A stretch of 50,770 bases of DNA from JAFGPF01 sp964500415. Its GTDB lineage: Bacteria > Chloroflexota > Dehalococcoidia > Dehalococcoidales > RBG-16-60-22. A program made the position numbers and the translations under genes. Under the pieces are notes generated by a model. The model saw only the letters and a list, made by a program, of their open reading frames with translations, made no database searches and was not told the origin of the DNA. Location: the NCBI GenBank assembly GCA_964500415.1, contig CAZCOB010000013.1, positions 1 to 50,770 of the forward strand. The letters run 5' to 3'. This document shows, piece after piece, positions 44,974 to 50,770 of this stretch. Position 1 is the first letter of the stretch. Every line of letters starts with the position of its first letter.

Positions 44974-45053
44974 TGGCATGACCATTTAGTATTGGTGTCT
45001 GTATTTAATGTGATAATATCCGCGGCTATTAAAGAATAAAAGAGGGGGATGTC

Positions 45054-46616
45054 ATGAAATATAAAGTCCTGAATCCGTGTGGAGTACGGGAAATTATTAA
45101 AAGAATACCCATTAGCCCGCGCCTGAAAAGTCTGGACGGCAAAACGGTCTATGTTGTGGCCCAGGACAGGCCGTTCTTTACAGAAGAAGTATCCAAACGT
45201 CTGACCAAAGCCCTACCTAAAACAAAAGTCATTTACCGGAAAAAGCCGGGTTGGATACGGGAGACTGACCAGGAATTATGGGACGAGATATTCAAAAACG
45301 CTGATGCCCTTATATATGGAACGTGCATGGGGGGCGGCAGTGGCATGACCGCGGTGACTTGGTTAGGGGAAGTGGAGAAAAAAGGTATCCCTAGCGTGTA
45401 TTTAGCGGGGGAGATCTATGAACGTGATATTAAAATGTCGGCAGCGATGCGCGGAATACCTGCCTTGCGTACCGTCTTCATTAAACTGGTTGGTGAAGAA
45501 AACGTTACCGAAGCTGATAAACAGTATTCAAGTATAGTGGCTGGCCTGGTAAAGTCTCTTACCGAACCGTTAACTAAAGAAGAAAAGCGGAAAGATGATA
45601 TCATCACTAAAAAGCCTTCGCGGTTTGCCATGACCGGCACTTTTGAGGAAGTCCAGGAATATTTTATCGAGCGTGGCTGGTCTGACGGCCTGCCCATCAT
45701 TCCTCCTACTGAAGAAAAGGTTAAAGAAATGCTCAAGGGAACAAGCCATGCCCCTGATGAAGTGGTAACGAAAATGATGTACCCCGAGGAATTGACCGTA
45801 ATCATAGAAAAGGTAGCTATTGTCGGAGTTATGGCTGGCTGCAAACCGGAGTATATGCCGCTATTAGTTTCCATAATCGAAAATTGGGGAAGCAGCTCCA
45901 TCTTCGCCCAGGTAGCTCGCTCTGACAGTACATTTATCGTGATGACTGTCGTGAATGGGCCGATACGAAATGAGATAGGCATGAATAAAGGTTCGAACGC
46001 CATGGGGCCGGGCAACCGTGCTAATGCTACCGTAGGACGGTTTCTCAGGCTAGCTATTCTTTGCCTCGGCGGTTCAGTACCTGGCGTTAACGACCTCAGC
46101 GCCCAAGGTAACCCTGCTAAATACGGTTTCTGCTTCCCGGAGCATGAAGAGGAAAGCCCCTGGAAGCCGTATCATGTATCGATGGGATTCAAGAAAAATG
46201 AAAGTGTCGTTAGTCTTGTGCCCGGCGGCTGGTGTCACTGGAGTTTCAGTTCGGACCTCGACCACTTGGCCAGGGCGATCGCTAATTTCTCCGAAATCAG
46301 CGGAGCTACGGTGCTGATGTCCTTGGAAGCAGCCAGACTTTATCACAGCAAAGGTATGAGTAAAGAAGATATCGAGAAATATCTTGATGAGCATGTCAGC
46401 AGGCAGCGAAAAGACTATATCGGTACTTGGTATAAAATCGATATGCCGCGGCGTAAGCCACCGAAGCCCGGAGAAAAGAAGAAAGATACGCTGGGGTTAT
46501 CCGGTTTCGGGCCGTCTTTCAAAATAATCGTTGTCGGCGGCGAGACCAGCCAGCCCATCGCGCAGGCATGGCATACCAATCTACCGATATCTACCAGCGT
46601 GGACCAATGGCGATAA
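45054..46616 (+). CDS. UGSC-like two-domain protein, copy 5
   Basis: This 520-aa copy opens with MKYKVLNPCGVREIIKRIP and LDGKTVYVVAQD. The motif position reads GTCMGGGSGMT, so the Sec/Cys position is Gly (exact alignment ambiguous), with a Cys two residues earlier. The second domain has WSDGLPIIPPTEEKV, IEKVAIVGVMAGCKPEYMPL, GPGNRANATVGRFLRLA and FCFPEHEEESPWKPYHVSMGF. It ends with SFKIIVVGGETSQPIAQ and a Trp-Arg terminus, a tail shared with copy 3. ATG has GAGGGGG upstream. This is the last gene of the plus-strand block. Confidence 0.75.
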   Translation: MKYKVLNPCGVREIIKRIPISPRLKSLDGKTVYVVAQDRPFFTEEVSKRLTKALPKTKVIYRKKPGWIRETDQELWDEIFKNADALIYGTCMGGGSGMTAVTWLGEVEKKGIPSVYLAGEIYERDIKMSAAMRGIPALRTVFIKLVGEENVTEADKQYSSIVAGLVKSLTEPLTKEEKRKDDIITKKPSRFAMTGTFEEVQEYFIERGWSDGLPIIPPTEEKVKEMLKGTSHAPDEVVTKMMYPEELTVIIEKVAIVGVMAGCKPEYMPLLVSIIENWGSSSIFAQVARSDSTFIVMTVVNGPIRNEIGMNKGSNAMGPGNRANATVGRFLRLAILCLGGSVPGVNDLSAQGNPAKYGFCFPEHEEESPWKPYHVSMGFKKNESVVSLVPGGWCHWSFSSDLDHLARAIANFSEISGATVLMSLEAARLYHSKGMSKEDIEKYLDEHVSRQRKDYIGTWYKIDMPRRKPPKPGEKKKDTLGLSGFGPSFKIIVVGGETSQPIAQAWHTNLPISTSVDQWR

Positions 46617-47078
46617 AGCGGAGGCAACGACCTGAAGCGCCAGAGGCAAATAAGCCCGACCAGGATACAACGTCGATGGACGGAAAGTGAAGAAAAGCAG
46701 GCGCAGGAACTTCATATGGGAGGGGCTCCTTTTTCGTTAATAGCTTTAAACCTGAACCGTTCTCAAGACGCGATAGTTCAACGTGCTACAGCTAGAAAGT
46801 GGTTTGTTCTAACTCAGACTATAAAAAAGAAAAAGCCTGTTGTATGGCGATCAATAGACCAAAACTTCAAGGGTCTTCAAGAGGAGTCTTCTCAAATTCT
46901 CTCCCCCTCTTAAAAGTTGAATAATATCGAAATATGAGTAGATAAACCTGTTTGAGAGGGGAATTAAGGGGACAAGTATCGAGAATAAACCTTATGAAAC
47001 AGAACCGGTAGTTGCCATATTGTGATGACCAGAGACGGGCATGGTATAATTTAAATATCAAGGGCGGCCGAGGACAAG
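46617..47078. other. Intergenic, no supported gene
   Basis: These 462 bp separate the last catabolic gene from the PAS-kinase remnant. Only short open frames are present (the longest about 65 codons from 46716); their composition is not convincing. It is the likely right edge of the catabolic region. Confidence 0.4.
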
Positions 47079-47723
47079 GTGGGGAAGCGAGAGGGCGCCT
47101 GGTATAAAGTAAGACTTCTGGGAAACCTCGGCATACTGATCGGGGTCAGCATCGTCCACTCCATCGGGAGGGGCACACGAAACTTCGTCCTTAATCTCAT
47201 CGGCCGATTAAGCCCCGCCCCGAGAGAGACCGGACTGCTCGTGAGCACCTACGAACTCATGCGGGAGCGCCTGCGCAAATCCATTAAAGTTATGGAAGAA
47301 AAGACGCAGCAGCTCGAAGAGACGGGAGAACAGCTACGGCGGTCGCGCGACTTCCTGCAGTCGATTATCGACAGCCTCGACGACGGACTGATGGTGCTCG
47401 ATAGCGAACTGCGCATCACCGACGTCAACACCAACTTCCAGCTCAAATACAAGGACCAGCCGACCATCGGGCGACACTGCTACGAAGTAATGTACGGGCT
47501 GGACGCCCCGTGCCGGTCGCCCCTGCGCGACTGTCCCGCCAGCCAGGTATGGCAGACCGGCACACCACTCCGCTTCCTCCAGCTATAGAACGGCAACGGC
47601 GAAAGCACCGGCAAAGGCAGATACTTTGAAAAGAACCTCACCCACTGCGCGACCGGAAAGGCAACATCATACGGGTGGTAGAGCTGATCAGAGACGTCAC
47701 GGAAAGCAAGGAACTGGTTTGTT
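47079..47723 (+). pseudogene. Decayed PAS-domain sensor kinase fragment
   Basis: The first 169 codons encode a membrane-proximal segment, a coiled-coil (MRERLRKSIKVMEEKTQQLEE) and the start of a PAS domain (SIIDSLDDGLMVLDSELRITDVN). A TAG stop at 47586-47588 breaks the frame. The next codons still read NGNGESTGKGRYFE, the PAS continuation. A one-base frameshift near 47643 then gives LRDRKGNIIRVVELIRDVTE, the usual PAS end leading to the kinase domain. After about 47723 nothing of the histidine kinase is visible. So this is a sensor kinase broken by a stop, a frameshift and a 3' deletion. The start is GTG at 47079. The GC-rich codon use differs from the AT-rich flanks. Confidence 0.8.
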
Positions 47724-47858
47724 AAAAAGCCATAAAAGTCTCACTGAAAATGGTACCCAAAATGGGGCATCTCCAAGTATTCCTACCTGTGACTTAATAT
47801 CTGGTATCGCTATTTGGGGCAGATCACATCTGTAAAAAGGAAAAAGTAGGAATAAAAA

Positions 47859-48281
47859 ATGCATGACAAGCTTATTTTTGAAGTAGCCGTGGAAATTGAT
47901 TCGACACAGATCTCTCAGTTGAAGGGCCCTGCAGGAGAAGTACTCATGATACCATTCGGCGGTACGGTTGATGGAGAGCTCTTTAATGGACGAATCCTTC
48001 CCGGTGGAGTCGACACCCAAACAGTCGATCAAAACGGGGTGAGGCATATGTCTGCGCGCTATATGCTCGAAGGTGTTGATAAAAACGGAGAGCAATGTAG
48101 GATTTATATCGACAACAATGGATGGTTCTCAGGCGAAATGGTCATGCCGTTCAAAACAATCCCAACCTTCTTCACCGATAGCAAAGCTCTTGCACCCTAT
48201 CTCCACAGCAATAAATTCCGAACCGAAGGACATCCTCGCCAGGGTGGCGTAACTATCAAAGTATTTAAAATATGCATGTAG
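47859..48281 (+). CDS. DUF3237 family protein
   Basis: This 140-aa protein fits the DUF3237 family by pattern: LIFEVAVEIDS, then GPAGEVLMIPFGGTVDGELFNG, ILPGGVDTQTVDQNGVRHMSARYML and IYIDNNGWFSGEM. The family forms a small beta-barrel. From memory, some members are found with aromatic or terpene degradation genes, but no general activity is established. ATG has AGGA upstream. The gene stands alone between the kinase remnant and a 700-bp gene-free stretch, so no operon context helps. Confidence 0.82.
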   Translation: MHDKLIFEVAVEIDSTQISQLKGPAGEVLMIPFGGTVDGELFNGRILPGGVDTQTVDQNGVRHMSARYMLEGVDKNGEQCRIYIDNNGWFSGEMVMPFKTIPTFFTDSKALAPYLHSNKFRTEGHPRQGGVTIKVFKICM

Positions 48282-49022
48282 ACCGTCAGCGATAATGGGA
48301 CACAAATAGGGCCACTATAACCACACACTTCAGGTGGTGGGAGAGCTTCCAACCAACATCCAATAATCTGAAGGATACTAAACGCCATTAACCTTCCAAC
48401 AATATGCCTAGCGGATAAATTAGTGGCTTATATCAATTAGATAGCGACAATTATTTAGCAGATAACAGGCAATATATGCCAAAAAAGGAGTTAAACCATC
48501 TGGGAAATAGTATTTGCTTCTTATAATAATGCCTGAATACATTACCAAAGGGACATCAACACGTCATCCTTCGAAGGTAATTAAGTTGGTCGCTTAAAAC
48601 CGTTTAATTTTATTTAATTCCGATTAATAATCACGACTTTACCCCGTTTCTGTACGTAATACTATGATTATAGCCCTGACATGGTGCGTATCATAAGCTT
48701 TGAAACCAAGTTGGCGCCCACAATTTATCCCATAAGAGCCCTATATACTGATTTTATATCAGGAAAACGAAATTTATTAGAAGGATGTGGAATTTATTAA
48801 ACTATTAGGTGAAATATTATCATGAATAAAAACTGATTTCGGTATTGAGTTATCTTAGTACAGAGAACTATCTACAGAGTCAATCCGGAAACATATTGGC
48901 TGTTAGGAAGAAGAAACTATCAGGGCTAAAGAGGGTTACCCAAAGTGTTATGTGGAGATTAGCGTTGACTTAGAACAAAGTCTCCGGACCACTCTACATT
49001 GTTCCATATATTAAGAAGCTAC
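48282..49022. other. Gene-free stretch
   Basis: About 740 bp with stops in all frames and only short frames. The composition is AT-rich in the middle. I recognise no RNA gene, repeat or insertion sequence. It may be degraded sequence left from earlier insertions or deletions. Confidence 0.4.
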
Positions 49023-49051
49023 TTGACAATTGAGAAATGTCATGTTATATT
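49023..49051 (+). promoter_or_regulatory. Promoter very close to the zinc-ribbon gene (possible leaderless mRNA)
   Basis: TTGACA (49023-49028), a 17-bp spacer and TATATT (49046-49051) give a near-consensus promoter. Transcription would begin near 49058, only about three bases before the ATG at 49061. An ATG at 49037 would lie inside the promoter and so would not be transcribed. Confidence 0.6.
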
Positions 49052-49060
49052 TTATTTGAA

Positions 49061-49600
49061 ATGTCAAAAGAAATTAAATCAAGACGCCAAAAACCAATTT
49101 CGGTGACCAGTAAAGAGCACAAGGCACTATGGGACCAGAAGCGCCGTTATCAGGATAAAACCGGTGATAGCGGGGACTGGGGTAAATTCCTTGAGACGAT
49201 ATCTTTGCTGGGTCTGGCGGCTCTCGGGATTTATGGCCTCGCCAAAGCCACCGAACGAACCGAAAAGTCAGCGAAGGTTAAGTGCCCTAACTGCAACCAG
49301 ATTTTCCCCATGGCCCTGGCGGATGAGCAAGCCACGATCGTGCAAGTTCCCTGTCCCTGGTGCGATACCAACCTCGTCGTGAATTTAGGGGCCAGTTCTG
49401 TTTACGTCGGAACCTCCCAAACACCTTTTGCCGATTGGTCGGGAAGATGTCCCGCCTGTGGTGAGGTAGAGCGTATCGTATTTGTCGACCGACCACCTTA
49501 TCGTGGGGAGCAGGTCGAGGTTGCCTGTCGCCAGTGCGGGAATACGTTTATTATCCGTCAACTGGTTCAGGAAACCGGGATAAACGATCGGGAAGTGTAA
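49061..49600 (+). CDS. Zinc-ribbon protein with one predicted membrane helix
   Basis: This 179-aa protein has a charged N-terminus (about 40 residues), one hydrophobic segment (LETISLLGLAALGIYGLA) that could span the membrane, and a C-terminal half with two CxxC pairs forming zinc ribbons. The first is CPNC with CPWC, the second CPAC with CRQC. No catalytic motif is seen. I chose ATG 49061 because the ATG at 49037 lies inside the promoter. No Shine-Dalgarno precedes 49061, which fits leaderless translation. It lies 68 bp before a response regulator on the same strand and may be co-transcribed. Function unknown. Confidence 0.78.
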   Translation: MSKEIKSRRQKPISVTSKEHKALWDQKRRYQDKTGDSGDWGKFLETISLLGLAALGIYGLAKATERTEKSAKVKCPNCNQIFPMALADEQATIVQVPCPWCDTNLVVNLGASSVYVGTSQTPFADWSGRCPACGEVERIVFVDRPPYRGEQVEVACRQCGNTFIIRQLVQETGINDREV

Positions 49601-49668
49601 AATGCGCGGCGTGGGATCAGGTTGTATGAATAGCGACACGCCGCCTCCGGGGTTTTAAAGGTGCAACC

Positions 49669-50265
49669 GTGCAGTGCGAGAAGGGCGCTAGGATTAAAAT
49701 ACTTCTAGCCGACGACCACCACATGGTTAGCCAGGGCCTGCGGCATCTACTGGAGCGGGAGCCGGACTTGGAAGTGGTTGGTGAAGCAGACAACGGCTCC
49801 GGTGCCGTGAGGTTGGCCCGTGATCTAAAGCCGGACGTGATAGTCATGGAGGCACGCCTGCCCGGGCTGGGCTCGGCCGACGTCGTCAGGCAGATCAAGA
49901 AATTTGAAAGGCCCCAAGCCGTTCTGATATTAACTGCGCCCGGGGACGAGAACCACACCCTAGAATTGTTACAGGCCGGTGCTGACGGCTGTATTTTTAA
50001 GACTGCTTCCTGTGGCAACCTGGCGCAGGCAATCCGGGTGATAATGGTAGGCCAGTTTATCTGCGACCTCTCCCTGGAGAGGAAACTCCTCAAGCTGGCG
50101 GCGCAGGGTTTGAACAACAGCGAAATCGCCGCTCGCCTGTATCTCACTCTAGGTACAGTAAAAGGCTACTTCGGGCATATCTTCGGCAAGATGGAAGTAA
50201 GTTCCCGGACCCAGGCGGTCCTAGAGGCCATAAAACGCGGCTGGGTCAGTCTAGATAACGAATAG
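49669..50265 (+). CDS. NarL/FixJ-type response regulator with Glu at the phosphorylation site
   Basis: This is a 198-aa regulator: an N-terminal receiver domain and a C-terminal LuxR-type HTH (LAAQGLNNSEIAARLYLTLG, residues about 143-162, followed by TVKGYFGHIFGKM). Acidic-pocket residues ADD (14-16), Thr89 and Lys111 are present. The site where Asp normally accepts phosphate reads VIVMEARLPG, so it is Glu61. Such a change can mimic the phosphorylated state or make the domain phosphorylation-independent. The linker to the HTH is shorter than usual. The start is GTG with AAAGGTG upstream. No intact kinase is encoded nearby; only the broken PAS kinase at 47079 is. Confidence 0.92.
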   Translation: MQCEKGARIKILLADDHHMVSQGLRHLLEREPDLEVVGEADNGSGAVRLARDLKPDVIVMEARLPGLGSADVVRQIKKFERPQAVLILTAPGDENHTLELLQAGADGCIFKTASCGNLAQAIRVIMVGQFICDLSLERKLLKLAAQGLNNSEIAARLYLTLGTVKGYFGHIFGKMEVSSRTQAVLEAIKRGWVSLDNE

Positions 50266-50287
50266 CTTACCCCGGTGGACAGGCGCT

Positions 50288-50345
50288 TGACAGCCATATC
50301 AAATGGTGCGATATTAAAACTGTCGGCTGTCAGGCACCATCCTTT
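50288..50345 (+). terminator. Probable terminator after the response regulator, with overlapping alternative stems
   Basis: ATGGTGC (50303-50309) pairs with GCACCAT (50334-50340) and is followed by CCTTTTT. A second pairing, TGACAGCC (50288-50295) with GGCTGTCA (50325-50332), overlaps it. The two stems cannot fully coexist in their simplest form, because the second right arm lies in the first loop. Confidence 0.5.
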
Positions 50346-50770
50346 TTAAAGAAGGGCAGCGGAAGGAAATCGTGAACTTGGGACAAGGTTGGAAAGGCAT
50401 TTCATATCATGATCGTAAAACAAACGTTTGGTACCACCGGTGCCGCGGCGGGTACTGACTTTAGTAAGTCTTTGGGTGAATACAACATGCCACCCTGTCA
50501 TGTTGTATTTCTGTTCGCCCGTACGAAAGGTCGCCGTCCGAAAGTCCGTGGTGGTGAACTCTCCTAGCGTAGCCCATATTATCATTGACATACTATCAAC
50601 CAATCTCAGAACGTGGGGTTTGCGTAGGCATCCGCCACTGCATCTACCTTGATAATTACCCTGGTCATTAACCCACCCCACTCTGATGGTTCAGTCTATC
50701 ACATGCCGCTGGCTTGCTGTCAACCCGACTTCGTTCGGAGCCAGCTATTCGTCCTCAAGGCTTACCCAGC
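50346..50770. other. Right-edge region with an 11-bp perfect hairpin, no recognised gene
   Basis: Open frames exist on both strands (about 75 and 111 codons), but neither resembles a family I know, so I call no gene. The clearest signal is AATACAACATG (50479-50489) with CATGTTGTATT (50499-50509), a perfect 11-bp inverted repeat around a 9-nt loop. The last bases may belong to a feature cut by the window edge. Confidence 0.4.

Noticed and set aside
45416..46015. Long open frame (199 codons) on the minus strand
   Set aside because: It lies entirely antisense to UGSC-like copy 5, and its predicted protein shows no family motif. It reflects the codon bias of the real gene.
16513..46616. Selenocysteine (in-frame TGA) in the UGSC-like genes
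   Set aside because: All five frames are open through the motif with ordinary codons (Ser, Ala, Met, Ser, Gly). No read-through is needed, and I saw no need to invoke a SECIS element.
46716..46913. 65-codon frame with a GGAGG-like sequence near its start
   Set aside because: The GGAGG lies inside the frame, not upstream, and the Lys-rich protein has no family likeness. Left as gene-free sequence.
48282..49022. Search for tRNA, rRNA or an insertion sequence in the long gene-free stretch
   Set aside because: I found no cloverleaf-like pattern, no transposase frame and no terminal repeats by eye.
49037..49060. ATG at 49037 as start of the zinc-ribbon protein
   Set aside because: It falls between the -35 and -10 boxes of the promoter that best explains the gene, and has no convincing RBS.

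Overview
The window looks like an accessory catabolic region from an anaerobic bacterium. A Chloroflexota (Dehalococcoidia-like) origin is my inference. It rests on lipoproteins with Thr/Pro-rich linkers just after the lipobox, moderate GC coding sequence with AT-rich intergenic regions, frequent GTG/TTG starts, and the oxygen-sensitive gene content (glycyl-radical-type enzymes, ferredoxins, enoate-reductase-like flavoprotein). I saw no rRNA, tRNA or CRISPR.

Layout. (1) 1-913: the 3' end of a tyrosine recombinase and an unknown 193-aa gene, probably the edge of an integrated element. (2) 1174-5596, minus strand: an operon of two SDR oxidoreductases, a cyclase-family metal hydrolase, a small cupin, a CaiB-type CoA-transferase and a possible small protein. 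It has a near-perfect sigma-70 promoter and faces a divergent MarR regulator (6022-6525) across a 14-bp perfect inverted repeat. (3) 6974-18252, plus strand: OppBCDF-type peptide/solute ABC transporter, DAPG-hydrolase-like protein, small ferredoxin, AprA-like flavoprotein, the transporter's binding protein, and a UGSC-like protein. (4) 38784 down to 18464, minus strand: a roughly 20-kb block with a Liv-type ABC transporter (binding protein, LivH, M, G, F), an enoate-reductase-like protein, an FAD oxidoreductase, two UGSC-like proteins, a radical-SAM glycyl-radical activase, a cupin, two tandem glycyl-radical-enzyme (GRE) homologues and a UroD-family protein. (5) 39176-46616, plus strand, divergent from block 4: a second ferredoxin plus AprA-like pair, a CocE/NonD hydrolase and two more UGSC-like proteins. 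(6) 46617-50770: decayed or unrelated material, namely a PAS-kinase pseudogene, a DUF3237 protein, a zinc-ribbon membrane protein and an atypical NarL-type response regulator.

How it may work together (inference). Blocks 3, 4 and 5 share parts: an importer, AprA/B-like electron-transfer flavoproteins and UGSC-like proteins. This suggests parallel pathways that import an organic compound and process it reductively or by C-C or ring hydrolysis. The cyclase, SDR, CoA-transferase and DAPG-hydrolase-like genes fit attack on a cyclic 1,3-diketone or acylphloroglucinol-like skeleton, but no substrate is proven.

The most striking observation is that both GRE homologues carry Thr where the radical-bearing Gly is expected (RVATYSA instead of RVAGYSA), while the active-site Cys and a complete-looking activase are present. 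The second is a set of five two-domain UGSC-like proteins in one window, all of which have lost the residue at the selenocysteine/cysteine position.
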